Source: Erodium maritimum
Lineage: Eukaryota > Streptophyta > Magnoliopsida > Geraniales > Geraniaceae
DNA length: 64,000 nt
Direction of reading: 5' to 3'
Assembly: GCA_963921825.1 (NCBI GenBank)
Contig: OY997593.1
Span: 64,092,039-64,156,038, forward strand
Numbering within the stretch: the stretch's first letter is position 1; each line of letters starts with the position of its first letter. The notes under the pieces are model-generated. The model saw only the letters and a list, made by a program, of their open reading frames with translations. It was not told where the DNA came from and ran no database searches. A program made the position numbers and the translations under genes. Of this stretch, positions 12,341-23,443 are shown in pieces.

Positions 12341-13882
12341 TTGATCTACAACAGATAAAATTCAATCAGTAAACTGAATAAATTTTATGAAGATCAAGCT
12401 TAAACACCAACAATCAATTCTAAACCTTTAGAATCTGAAACCAAGATCCTTGATTCACTCGATTAAGCTGAACTAATGCTCACCACTTAATCGAGCTATG
12501 TAGGTAGGACTCCATCCAATCACATCCAATGTGACTCTTGGCTAGGGTATGTACTTATGTACACGACTTACCCTATCTGTTACCCTAGCTCAACCTCAGG
12601 CTGAGAATCGTAGTCGGGTCCACCAATTTTCAACTATGGCCCGTCACTATGTAGGTGCTCCGCTAATGCGCACGACACCCACATATGTCGTCCAAACCTA
12701 CTACCCCGCTTCCCCATGGATGCTCCGCTAATGCGCACGACACCCATAGGACGGGGAGGTAGTAAGGTGTTGATGATTGGGAGGTATCGGACATGACCCG
12801 CTTTTACTTGTCTAGTTGTGTTCAAAACTTTGGCACATCCTAGATGCGATGAGCACATCAACTACATTCCAAATGCAATGATGCCTCAAATTACATCCAA
12901 TGTAATTCTTCCTTTGAACCCGTCAACTACATCCAATGCAATGACGGTTCTAAGGGTTCACACACAAGGATTAAAATTCCAATTTTATCTTTGCATGTGA
13001 GGTGATATGCTCGGTAAATAAAGTTAAGCATGCAATTCTAAAACACATAGAATTAATCATGCATAAACTAAACCAAGCATAAAGCGATAAATGTGCAAAT
13101 AATAGCCCCCTAAACTAACTCCCACTAGCTTCTTGAGCTCCACCGACTCCAAGTCGATGCCAACACCCGAAAAGCCACCAAATGACCTTTTCGCCCTTTC
13201 TTCGTCTTGAGTAAAATATTACAATTTAATACACGACTCGCAGGTCGGGAATAAATAAATATTACAAACAAGTGGTTCGACGACCACACCTTGAAAGAAT
13301 AATTACACGATAACTCTAACGGCTCGCAGGCCGTGAAACGCGATATATAATTAAATCGAGCTCGGGGCTATTATGTACACCATGCCAACATCACATCACA
13401 CATCGTGTTATCAAACAAGCATGTTATCAAACATCATGTGATTTTCCGGTTTTAATTAATAGCCAAGTTTCGAAATTTTTTTGATGCTCGGTTTATCGAA
13501 ACCGTTCAAAAATGAAACTTTTGAACATTTGATCTTCGAGTTCATCATGACGGTTCCAAACTCGTCATAACTAACAAAACGGTTTAGCCTTGGCATATCA
13601 ACCATCCAATGGTCATGCTTGGCCTAGCTCCGTCCAACGGAGCCCCGTTCGGTCCCGGTTTCGCTCCCCGAGAGTCCCGCTCCCGAGACCCGAAAAATCA
13701 AATTTTTTTCAAAATTTCCAGATTTGAGATAATTTTCAAAAATTCATTTTACATGCATTAAATCCATAAACAATAATTTAAAACATGTTATCAATCAATT
13801 TAGCAAAACAACATGCCAAAAACGAAACTTTCAAGCAAAACCGAAACTTTGAACACCGTCTTGTGAATCCAGAAGGTAGCAA
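12341..13882 (-). other. copia 5' untranslated leader
   Basis: About 1.5 kb between the primer-binding site and gag, without a conserved ORF. It holds a direct repeat containing CTCCGCTAATGCGCACGAC at about 12658 and 12722, and a group of short repeats around CAACTACATCCAATGCAATG at about 12855-12945. Such leaders usually carry packaging signals; none is identified here. Confidence 0.6.
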
Positions 13883-13896
13883 GGCTCTGATACCAC
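13883..13896 (-). promoter_or_regulatory. tRNA-iMet primer-binding site of the copia element
   Basis: The minus strand reads GTGGTATCAGAGCC directly after the 5' LTR end. This matches the common plant initiator-Met tRNA primer-binding site and fixes the element's orientation. Confidence 0.92.
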
Positions 13897-15585
13897 TGTT
13901 GGGTCTCTAGGTAGGGTTGGAGATGAACCAACTCGCAGCGGAAAATCAATGAAAACCAAGAGACAATTAGAACCATGAAACAACTAACAAAGAATGGATT
14001 AACAAGAGAAAAATTTCAGCACTAGTTCTTACCAAAACAAGAACACCGGTTAACGAATGATTGGCTTGAGTCTCCAAGACGCCTACGTATCCACATGGGA
14101 ATCAAAGCCACGTAGTTCTTCTCTTTGAGGACTCAAGAACACAAACATGGAGGTGGAAACTAGCCAAACCCGAAATGGTCATGGAAGAGGGAGAGAAAAT
14201 GTGTTTCCTATTCTTGTCTTGTCTTTGTTATGTTGAAAAAAGATGACTTAAACATAACAAAACCCATACTTGTCCAACTAAAGGCATGGGACAAGTATGG
14301 TGTCAAGTAAGGTGTAAATAGGACAAAGTATGGCAAGACAAGATTGGGTTAGGTGGTGAATCACCAACACCTTAATCCTTGTCTTGCTTGCTTAGTACTA
14401 ATTAATCAAGACTTGATTAATTAGTTTCATGGGCCTTGGTTGCATGGGCCTTTCATGGGCCTCTTGGAACATGGCCCGTGGCCATTTCCAACGAGGTCCC
14501 GTGATTCGCTCATCGCCTCCAAGCCTTCCATACCGGAAATGTCCAACATTATCCGACGCGATCAATCCCAAGACTCCAAGCCTTGTCTCGATCCGTAAAG
14601 TCCTATTCACTTACGGGCACATGACCCAAAACCCAGTTTTGGTCATGTCCCGAGACAACTCCCTTTTGGCCATTCTCCATAAATGTGTCAATGAGTTTCA
14701 TCCTCCGGTGTGACCCTTAGGTTTATGCATGTCAATAGATCAATGTAAAATCCCATTTTACTTGATCCTATTTAAGTGGCAACTAACGAGACTTTAGTAT
14801 TGCCTGACACTACATAACGAATCGACCCTATCGATTCTAACCTTTCCGTCGTCCCTGTCATTATCCTTTTATCTCCGATATCCTGATTGAGATAAGGCAT
14901 AGAGCTGTCATCCTTATTATTCTCAATCAATGTTCCTTGATATGTGAGATGACTAAAGATATGATACCCAGTATCATGTGCATGGCCATGCTATTCTTTC
15001 AGTCACTCTCGATCAAGCGGCCGAGAACCGATATCTTTCCCATACCTTAGTATGAGGGATAAATCCCTTAGCCGTCTTTCGTGTCACTCATGTAGCCCGT
15101 CCCCAAGCCAATCCTGGCCGTTATGGAAGCCCTGTTACGGACAACGTTAGGCTCAGGTCAAACTCAGTTGTTGACTACATAGCGATCACAAAGACTCCTT
15201 GGTCTAAGGATACATGACAAGCTACAACACTGAATATGTTCATGACTTAATCTATGGCACATATTCAGGGCGGGTCGTCCAATATCATGTCCCACATGAT
15301 ATCTATGATCAGACTCCGGAATCCCATTCCAATGACTAACAGAACGTAAGCCATAAAGAGCCATCTTTCATACTAGTCGCTTCTAGTGAAGCTTTGTTGA
15401 CTAGGGACCCATCGAGTGTGATCTATCTCGATCTATGGTTCTATTCGCATGGTGGGCATAGATCAGAGCACACATCGATATATTACTCCAACACATAAGT
15501 AATATAAAGCCGCTTTAATTTTATTGCTAACGATGATATATACATTTGGACATTTAGGATTGAACTACGGGCACTAAGACTAACA
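13897..15585 (-). repeat. 5' LTR of the copia element
   Basis: 1689 bp, same length as the 3' LTR and practically identical to it. It holds the element promoter, which I did not map. The TSD copy TGTTG follows at 15586-15590. Confidence 0.95.
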
Positions 15586-15590
15586 TGTTG

Positions 15591-15989
15591 TTCAAGCAAC
15601 ACCGTCGTGGCGGAGTGCCCTTAACATTTGGAGGACACGATGAAGAATGTTATGTGTGTCCCTAGTCTCGGGGGTCTAGGGTATGTCACAGCATGCCTTG
15701 TCCTAAGAAAATTATATGTAGTTATCGAATTTTCAAATATCTTTGATGTGATATTTTACGGGATTAAATCGAAGTTAGTGTGAAGAAGATATGGTTATTT
15801 AAAGATGTATTGCGTGTATAACCTCATTTCAATTGAAAATGCTCTTTTTATACTTCAAATGCCTAGTATACTTTTCAACAACCTTATTCATAGTTTTTTT
15901 TGTAGGTTGTATTTGAAAAAGTAATATGTAAGACCTAACGGTTCAATAATAAGCATTTACACGTATTTATAATCATTAACAATAAAATA
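15591..15989. other. Intergenic, AT-rich, with a repeat related to 17490-17570
   Basis: No gene seen. The stretch at about 15735-15830 (GATATTTTACGGGATTAAATC and surroundings) resembles 17510-17570 (GATATCTTACGGGCTCAAATC) on the other side of the retroposon. Confidence 0.45.
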
Positions 15990-16002
15990 GTTTTGACTCA
16001 TT

Positions 16003-17358
16003 TTTTTTTTGAAACGGGAAAGTAGTATTACGATATCGTCGTGCTTACAACGGGGGACCTAACAGTCCCGGACACCAGCATTTGTCCCGATTGGCCGTGG
16101 CCCCTCGGGCGCACATGGTTCCATATAAATTGTCTGTTTTGTTTCGCATATCGAAACTCAAGAATTCCTCGATCCACTGTTTCAAGAAATACATAACTAG
16201 CGGAATAAAAGCTGCCTAACCAAAGTCTTATTTGTCCTAAAACGATCAACCTGAAAATAGAGAAGGCCTTTGTTGCGGATTCCCCGAGACTTCCCGGCTA
16301 TAGACGTCCCGGGTCTGTGGGTATAGGTCCCTAACGGTCCTTCCCACCCCCGCTTTGGAGGATCATTCATCCCCCAGGGGATTGTGGTCCCCCATGCTAA
16401 CATCCCGTTCCTGCACTTGGTCAGTAGAGGTTGGCAACAGCTTGGACTTTGGCTTGTGGCCCGTCTTGATCACCCTAGGTCTTGGGCCGACGGCTGTGGT
16501 GAAACGCAGGATCCCCCGTCGGGCCAAAGTGCAGTTCATCAGGTCACCCAATCGCGGATCAGGCCTTTTCCACTTGGCCCCGATCTTCAAGTGAGATTTA
16601 GGGCTTGGGGTGTCCTTGTCTTGACGTTTGGCTATCGTCGGAGACGGGGCCAACACCTTAACGGTAGTACTCCGGGCCGCCTGGTGTGCACGGCTCCTGC
16701 TGGCCGCGAACCTCCTGGGGTTTATTGAGCCCGTGGAGTAGGGAGCCCTACCCGGCTGGAGACCAAACCCCGATTGGTCATATCCCGGTTGATAAGCCGA
16801 GGACCATGAGAAACAGTGCATCGTATCCCACTGGTAGGCCGGAATCTCGGTGCGCTCCGGTGGTGGAACGGGAGCCAGGCCCCGAAACAGTGACTCCTGG
16901 TACCGGCGTGCCTGATCCCAGTCCGGTAAAGGACGTTGATTGTCGGGGTTGGCTCCAAATGACCGGACGAACTCCGGCGTGGATCGATGCCAGGGAGACG
17001 GGTGCCACCACGTCGGATCGTGGTGCACATCGTGCATGGACCACCCCCGATTATGCAAGACCAATATGGGGTTGGCTTGGTCATGCAAGGGGGGGCGCGG
17101 CTGATCGGACTCAGGGAGGCGATCATGGTGGAGATGATTCGCCGACCATGGCGACCGGATGGGGTACCCATCACGTTGGTAGTGGGGGAACGGCAAAACC
17201 ATGGTGTTGGAGGGAGAAGGAGATCAACGACGATAAAGGGACTGTGTCAGGTGGAGGAGGGGCGGTGGAAGGCAGTGAAGAAGACGGCGGCTGAAACCCT
17301 AGAGAGGGTAAGAGATGAACCTCAAAGAGGTTCTTTGGAGAGCTTTTACTTCCCTAAT
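16003..17358 (-). mobile_element. Poly(A) retroposon with open ORF1-like frame
   Basis: On the minus strand this 1356-bp unit ends in a poly(A) run (T-run at 16001-16010 on the plus strand). It is flanked by the perfect 13-bp direct repeat GTTTTGACTCATT (15990-16002 and 17359-17371), the mark of LINE-type insertion. The 5' part has a leader with CTCTAGGGTTTCAGCC, seen in plant LINEs. No RT is present. It is either a short non-autonomous LINE derivative or a retrocopy of a transcript. Confidence 0.82.
16363..17202 (-). CDS. 279-residue Pro/His/Trp-rich ORF inside the retroposon
   Basis: An uninterrupted frame of 279 codons beginning MVLPFPHYQRDG, rich in Pro, His, Arg and Trp in the first half (for example DPTWWHPSPWHRS) and basic toward the C-terminus. 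I see no RRM, no CCHC knuckle and no known catalytic motif. Position just after a LINE-like leader suggests an ORF1-type RNA-binding protein, but that is inference. It is the longest intact frame in any short retroposon here. Other frames in the same GC-rich stretch are also open for 130-200 codons, so openness alone is weak evidence for coding. Confidence 0.4.
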   Translation of the reverse strand: MVLPFPHYQRDGYPIRSPWSANHLHHDRLPESDQPRPPLHDQANPILVLHNRGWSMHDVHHDPTWWHPSPWHRSTPEFVRSFGANPDNQRPLPDWDQARRYQESLFRGLAPVPPPERTEIPAYQWDTMHCFSWSSAYQPGYDQSGFGLQPGRAPYSTGSINPRRFAASRSRAHQAARSTTVKVLAPSPTIAKRQDKDTPSPKSHLKIGAKWKRPDPRLGDLMNCTLARRGILRFTTAVGPRPRVIKTGHKPKSKLLPTSTDQVQERDVSMGDHNPLGDE

Positions 17359-17371
17359 GTTTTGACTCATT

Positions 17372-18241
17372 GTTAAAATAAAACATCTATCATATTATAT
17401 CATTTCTATTCACATATACTTCGTATGACTGATTATATGTTTTTCCTAGAACATTGTACTATATTCTCTAACTGAAATTCGTTCATGAAAATTGTTGACA
17501 TCTAAATTGTATTCGATTTGATATCTTACGGGCTCAAATCAAAGCTTATGTGAGAAAGCTATGTCATTTGAAAAACTAATCAAAATCTAATTCTTTTACA
17601 ACTTAATCATTATTAATGACACTCTAAAATATCTTTCTGTATCCACCTCTGTCGCTATTAAGAAAAACCCATTAGTGGTCTGTGACTGCGTGTTACAAAA
17701 GAGATTTACACCTGAATCTAACTCGTGTTACAAAATAATATATAGGTAGCAGTAATTGCGCGCGATGGAGACCGAGAGGCGCGCGCACGGATGAGGTTTA
17801 TTTAGTTGAGGTTGTTGTAAGAAAAAAAAAGATAAGGATGAGTCAGATTGGTGGTGGGTCACTTAAAGCACGTGCTCTGTTTCCTTTGTCTTCACCGTTG
17901 GCTTTGGCTTTGCATGTAAATTTAATTTACATGACATATCACATCACTTCGTGCGACCATTCCTTCGCAACCGAACCATACCTTTTATTTTTTCACCTCA
18001 GATTCTCTTTTCAAATTGAGCCCTAAAGTTTATAAATCTATAAACAAGGTTGCATTTGTCCTCCACCTAGGTAGCGGTATAGAGTTGTCCGGTAACACCA
18101 ATGCGTGGGCTCGGTAGTGTTCCGGACAACGGGACTAAACCTACACGCATCACATGTATCAACCGTTGTAGTGTAGTTATCAATTCTTTTTGGGATAACC
18201 CTGTATACTAGCTCCGTTTGAGATTTGTTTTTCATTTCTTA
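17372..18241. other. Intergenic; no gene seen
   Basis: AT-rich with a short GCGC-rich patch at about 17758-17792. The 62-codon ORF at 17838-18026 shows no domain. Confidence 0.5.
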
Positions 18242-18477
18242 ACCTAGGTTTACAGACATTTCTCAACTGTCACCTTTCAATTTTTTGTAGAAAGTATCAA
18301 AAATCGTCAAAACTGACGATTCCGTTAGTTTCTTGCCTACGTGTCGGCCACGTGTCGTCACGGTGAAGTGACACGTGGCAAAAAACTAACGGAATTGTCA
18401 ACATAAATGGTAAACGATACTTTCTGCAAAAAATTGAAAGGTGACAGTTAGGAAATGTCACCAAAGGTAGACCTGTG
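18242..18477. mobile_element. MITE-like inverted-repeat element
   Basis: The left arm (about 18255-18298) and right arm (about 18416-18459) are near-perfect inverted repeats, sharing CTGTCACCTTTCAATTTTTT. The arms extend more weakly outward to ends flanked by TTA on both sides (18239-18241 and 18478-18480), which would fit a PIF/Harbinger (Tourist-like) MITE. The 3-bp duplication is too short to be decisive. It does not encode protein. Confidence 0.68.
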
Positions 18478-19275
18478 TTAGGAATCGAAAAACAAAGTTC
18501 AAATAGGATTAGGATACAGGGTTTCCCCATTCTTTTTTCTAATTTTAGCATTAGTTGTATATCTAATTCTTTTCCTATAAATACATCATTTCTTCATCCT
18601 TCTTTTCATGTTCATCATATGTTGCTTTCAATACTTTTGTTACTCGACAATTCATCCCCGCTGATCATTTTCAAATTTTTAACAACAATGAAGATCTATA
18701 GCAATAATCTACATTCATTCTCAAACACCAATCTATTTGTTACAATATTTACAAAACCTTTCTTTCATATCAAGCCCGGATTACTTTTTCCCGGGTTTAC
18801 AACACCAACCCGATCTATATAGTCTTGAGGGAAATTCTTCAAATTATTCATCATGTTCCAATGCTTATTTGTGGTGTACCAAAACACAATGGGTCTAATA
18901 GAAACAAATGGTCTAGTCCTAATGAATACATCTTGCACGAAGTGATTGAAAGCGTGCGACTTACGGTTGATAGGTGTCTGGTACGTTGAATAACTCTGCA
19001 TAATATATAGTGTAACAAGAAGAAATTCAAGAGTTATTGGAAGGGCGTGATGAATGAGTTCAATACAAAAACACTAGTCATGTAAACAACCAAACAACTA
19101 AGTATCATTAAGGAAAAGGAATAAGAAAGTTACACATTTCTATGCAGCAAGGAGGTGCTTTCCTATTGCCATGTCGTCCTTCCCCAAATCAGTGGAGTGA
19201 GTTTTAGTTTTGGGAAGAGAAGTTAAAAAAGTTTGATAGGATTTGAAAATTAGATTAATAAAAAAACGGTAAATT
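18478..19275. other. Intergenic with an unrecognised minus ORF (18765-19001)
   Basis: A CCTATAAATACATC box at about 18577 resembles a TATA element. On the minus strand 18765-19001 encodes 78 residues (ending DYIDRVGVVNPGKSNPGLI) that look protein-like, but I do not recognise the family. It could be an exon remnant. Confidence 0.3.
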
Positions 19276-19329
19276 AGACATTTTATTTCGGTTTGGTAGG
19301 GAGTTCATCTACCCACGGGCACTCCCTTG

Positions 19330-20034
19330 ACAGTCCTGAATGTGTACGCTTCCACCTCAGTTACGGCGAGGCGTGATCTCTGGACTTCTCTCCGTTCAGC
19401 TGTTGATGGTTTTGGGTCTGTGTTGCTTGTCGTTGGGGACTTCAATACGGTTTTCTCATAGGAGGAGATATCGTCAGGGGGGATTCTCCATGGGGACAGT
19501 TCAGAGTTTCGTGACTTTATTTCGGTAGTTGGGTTACTTGATCTCCCTCTGGCCAACAGGCGTTTCACATGGTTTGGCCCCGCTTCCAGGTGTAGTCGTA
19601 TTGACAGGTTTCTTCTGTCTCCTGAGCTTCTCAGCATGTTTTCTGGTCCTGTTCAGAAAGGACTCACTCGGTCCCTCTCCGATCATTGTCCGATCTTGTT
19701 ATCTGATGAGAGGGTTGATTGGGGACCCCGCCCATTCCGATTCATCGATGCTTGGGTTGAGCACGATGAGTTCCTCCCGTTTGTGAGCGAGCGTTGGTCC
19801 TCTTATGTGGTTCGTGGGGATCCGAAGTTCATTTGGTGGACCAAGTTGAGAACTTTGAGGGGTGATCTGCGGGAGTGGAATCGTTCAGTTTTTGGTCATC
19901 TTGATACTGCTATTTCTGAGTTGGAGGTGCGTATTGATGCTTTTGATGTGCTGGTTAACACTAGGCCCTTATCTGAGGAAGAGTTGACTGAGAGGGCTTT
20001 TTGCACATCCCAGTTAGCCTCTAAGGCGGGGTAG
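19330..20034 (+). pseudogene. LINE endonuclease C-terminal part
   Basis: The frame at about 19424 reads LVVGDFNTVFS (the conserved GDFN block), then a stop and shift. Further on come RRFTWFGP, RIDRFL and SDHCPI, the conserved C-terminal signatures of the L1 endonuclease. The upstream half of the domain is lost to truncation. A TAG at 20032-20034 interrupts the linker toward RT. Confidence 0.85.
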
Positions 20035-20297
20035 AGATCTAGCTTATGGAGGCAGAATGCTAGAGTCAAATGGGGCAAGGATGGGGATCGTAACTCAGCC
20101 TATTTTCATCGTGTAGCCCAGGCCCGTGCATCTCGGAACCAGATCTTCTCGGTGTTAGATAATGTCACAGAGTATTCTACCCCGTAGGGGTCAAGGCCCA
20201 GGCTGTTGCACACTTTGGGGCCCGTTTCTTCTCTGAGCAGTCGACCCATCATACCTTACCCGCTTTACCGTTCGCCCGGCTAAGCGAGGAGGATTCT

Positions 20298-22686
20298 ATG
20301 TCTTTGGAGTCTCCTTTCACCGAGGCTGAGGTTTTGGAGGCTTTGTCTGCTTGTTCTGGGGATAAGGCTCCGGGGCCAGATGGTTTCAATCTGGTCTTCT
20401 TTCGGGCAGCGTGGCAGATCATTCGGGCCGACTTCTTGCGCTTTCTTCACTTCTTTCATGCCTCGTTTCAGCTTGGGCGAGGGGTGAACTCGAGTTTTAT
20501 TGTTCTCATCCCGAAGGTCCCTTCCCCAAGGACCTTCTCGGAGTACCGTCCTATTAGCCTTATGACAGCTACTTACAAGATCTTGTCAAAATCTTGTCGA
20601 GGCGTTTGAGGACAGTGATTGGAGACCTTATTAGCAGTACTCAGTATGCGTGTTTCCAGGGGAGACAGCTAACGGATACTGTCCTTGTTGCTATGGAGGT
20701 TCTGGGGGTTTGTGCGTCGCTCTCGACAACCAACTACTTTGGTGAAGTTGGACTTTGAGAAGGCATTTGATAGGGTTGATTGGTCTTACCTGTTTCATGT
20801 TCTTAGGAGTATGGGTTTCGGTGGGAAGTGGATTATGTGGATCTCCTCGTGTTTACGGGGTTTCTCTTCAGTGTTGCTTAATGGGTCTCCTTCTAAGCAG
20901 TTTAGGGTCTTACAGGGAGGGAGTCAGGCAAGGGTGTCCGCTGTCACCTTATTTATTTTTTATCGCGGCTGAGGGTTTTCACCAGCTTTTTGAGCTCGGA
21001 ATCAAACAAGGGTTGTACGGTGGTATCCGGGTTGGCTCAGTCATTCAGGTTTCTCACCTCCAGTTTGCGGATGACACTCTATTGTTCCTTGAAGCAGGTG
21101 TGGATCAGTTTCAGGCTGTCAGGTTTGTTCTTCACACTTTCGAGCTGGTGTCAGGTTTTCGGATCAACTTTGCCAAGTCGTCTCTGGTTGCTTTTGTTGT
21201 GGTTGATTCTATGTGCGAAACTCTGGCGGAGGCCATGCAGTGCTCTTTGGGTCTTCTCCCTTTTACTTACCTTGGGTTCCCTTTGGGGGGAAATCCTTGT
21301 CTCGCTTCTTTTTGGGACCCGGTGGTTGATAGGTATAGAGAGCGGCTGGCGGTTTGGCAAACCCGTTTTCTCTCCTTGGGAGGTCGGCATACGCCCATCA
21401 GGTCGACCTTGGCCAGCATGCCGATCTTTTACATGTCTTTGTTTCGTGCTCCCAAGAAGGTGGTTCGTTTGCTAGAGAGACTTCAGAGGAGGTTCCTTTG
21501 GTGTTTAGGTAGAGAAAGGAGATGTCTCTCCAAGGTCCCATGGGATGTGGTTTGCTTGTCCAAGGACTCAGGGGGGCTTGGTGTTCGTTCTCTTTCGGCG
21601 GTAAACACCAGTCTTCTCTTGAAATGGTGGTGGCGCTTTGCTACTGAAGGTCCAGTCTTTTGGAGACGTGTTATTTGTGCTTGTTTTGGGTGGAGGGAGT
21701 CAGAGTGGGATCTGGGTGCGCTTTCTATTCCGTTGAGGGCTTTCTCTTTCTTCATTCGGCATGTGGTTCGTTTGGACAAGGACCCTGGGTTTGCGAGAGT
21801 GTTTGGTCATGAAACTTTGAGGTGGGTGGTCGGTTCAGGCACCACGATTCGCTTCTGGGAGGACCCATGGATTTTTGATACCTCTCTTGCGACTCGGTTT
21901 CCTCGACTTTATAGGTTGGCGGAAGGCCATCACCGGTCGATTGTTGAGTTTTTCGTGGATGGGGAATGGGTTTTTCTGTTTGGTAGGGATCTTCGAGTCT
22001 GTGATGTTGAGGCATTGGAGGAGATTAGGGTCCGTCTGATCGGGGTTCGTCTGGTTCGAGAGCGGCCTGATTCGTTGACCTGGTCATGGGATCCGCGTGG
22101 TTTCTCTACGGCTAGAGCTTTTCAGGTTGTCGGTGGTTGGGTGGATTATGAGACTGCTATGTTGGCTTCAGTGATCTGGTCTGCCCCTGTTCCTCCCAAG
22201 ATCCATTTGTTTTCCTGGCTGTTTGCTCATGAGGAGGTTCCCACTATTTCCTTCTTGGTGGATAGGGGTGTGTCGATTCTGTTGGTCCGGTGGAGGTGTG
22301 TGTTGTGTGGTACAGGTGGGGAAGACATTAGGCACTTGTTTGTTTCTTGCTCGTGGACCTGGAGGGTCTGGTCTCTGGTCTTGAGATGGTGGGGAGTTGT
22401 AGGTGCTCTTCAGTTGTTGCCAGCTCTTTTTCTTGAGTCTTGGACCTCTCTGGTGGAACTTCGGAGGTTGAGGTCCGAGTGGACGGGTATCAGACTATTG
22501 TGTCTCTGGCATATTTGGCTAGAGCGCAATCGGCGTGTCTTCTCGGGGTCCACTGCTATTGAACCAAGCATTCTTCTTGCTAGAGTTCAACAAGGATCCT
22601 TCTCCAGTTTGAGTTCGGTTGGTCGTCCTTTCATCTTCCTCGAGTGGGTCGAGTCTCCGGCTGTTGCGCTGACTAGGAACGCCTAA
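20298..22686 (+). pseudogene. LINE reverse transcriptase and zf-RVT region, frameshifted
   Basis: The first part (20298-20609) contains GDKAPGPDGFN and EYRPISL. A small local duplication near 20580-20600 breaks the frame. Next comes LVKLDFEKAFDRVDW (about 20740-20785), then another shift near 20915-20930. From there the frame runs open to 22686 through QGCPLSPYLF, the catalytic FADD (LQFADDTLLF, about 21060-21090), YLGFPLGG and a Cys/His C-terminal module with CVLCGTGGEDIRHLF. The first about 55-60 residues of the 643-codon frame starting at 20755 are out of the true frame. Confidence 0.9.
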
Positions 22687-23183
22687 GGATGGTTGCATCA
22701 TGTTTGAGGAGTTCAGCACTTTGTCCCCCGGTCCTCTTCGGTGGTTCTCTTGCTAGGTCTGGTGAGTGCTTGTTCAGGAGTCGTCTTGGGGTTTCTTAAC
22801 CTTGGTGGGGTCCGGTGAGTACTTGTTCCAGAGTCGCTTTTTGGGGCCGATCTGCCCGTTTTCGGGTGGAGGAGCATGGGTTACTTAGCCTTCTTGAGGC
22901 CAGAGGATCCACCTGTGCGGTCTCCTGTGGTACTGTTCACTAGTCCGATCAAGATTGCCCGTTCGATCTCTTGAGGCACTGTTCACTAGTCTGGTGGGTT
23001 TGTGATTGTTGTGGTGGACCGGGGTGGTTGTTTTATCTTGTTTCTTTATTGCTTTTTTCTTTTTATACTGGTTTTGTTGGACTTCGTTTTTGGTGTGTGG
23101 TTTCTATCTAAGGACCCACATTACCTTTTTAAGGCATTTATTTCTCTCTGATAAAAAAAAAGAAAAAAAAAGACATTTTATTT

Positions 23184-23430
23184 TTAATTTTGATGTTATT
23201 AGTTAAAATTAACAAACAAAAAATGATTTTTTGATGAATAACGAAAGTAAATAATGTGTTATTGATAATATATCTCATCTTTAGGTTGTGCTATTGATAT
23301 AAAAAATAAGCTAAATAAGAGTGTTAATGAAATTATTCCTCATTCATGGAACATTTTTTTCTCTGTACTCCTATATCTAAATGAAAAATAAAAGTGAATA
23401 GAAGAAAGTGATTTGTAGTTACGAGATGGA
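23184..23430. other. AT-rich spacer; nothing recognised
   Basis: AT-rich DNA after the LINE target duplication with no ORF of note. It continues the pre-insertion sequence left of 19276. Confidence 0.5.
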
Positions 23431-23443
23431 AAAAAAAGTTTCT

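Larger units (their letters stand above)
7121..15585 (-). mobile_element. Complete Ty1/copia LTR retrotransposon, Angela/Tork-like, coding region dead
   Basis: An 8465-bp element flanked by the 5-bp direct repeat TGTTG (7116-7120 and 15586-15590). Both LTRs are 1689 bp and begin TG and end CA. The domain order on the minus strand is gag, protease, integrase, reverse transcriptase, RNase H, which defines Ty1/copia. A 14-nt tRNA-iMet primer-binding site adjoins the 5' LTR and a purine tract adjoins the 3' LTR. I see one difference between the two LTRs, so insertion was very recent. Yet the interior has many frameshifts and stops, lacks the RT catalytic box and has an altered integrase. It was therefore probably copied using enzymes from another element. 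The lineage is inferred from LTR size and gag style. Confidence 0.95.
19289..23170 (+). mobile_element. 5'-truncated L1-type LINE with poly(A) tail and 13-bp TSD
   Basis: A 3882-bp insertion flanked by the perfect repeat AGACATTTTATTT (19276-19288 and 23171-23183) and ending in an A-rich tail (23152-23170). Its frames encode, in order, the C-terminal part of an AP-type endonuclease, reverse transcriptase and a C-terminal zf-RVT region. ORF1 and the endonuclease N-terminus are absent, which is classic 5' truncation during target-primed reverse transcription. Frameshifts in the endonuclease and at two or more places in the RT make it dead. Confidence 0.93.

Noticed and set aside
20755..20915. 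N-terminal part of the 643-codon LINE frame
   Set aside because: This part is out of the true RT frame; the real RT sequence in this interval is in the neighbouring frame.
21151..22015. Minus-strand ORFs of 79-98 codons
   Set aside because: Antisense shadows of the LINE RT frame.
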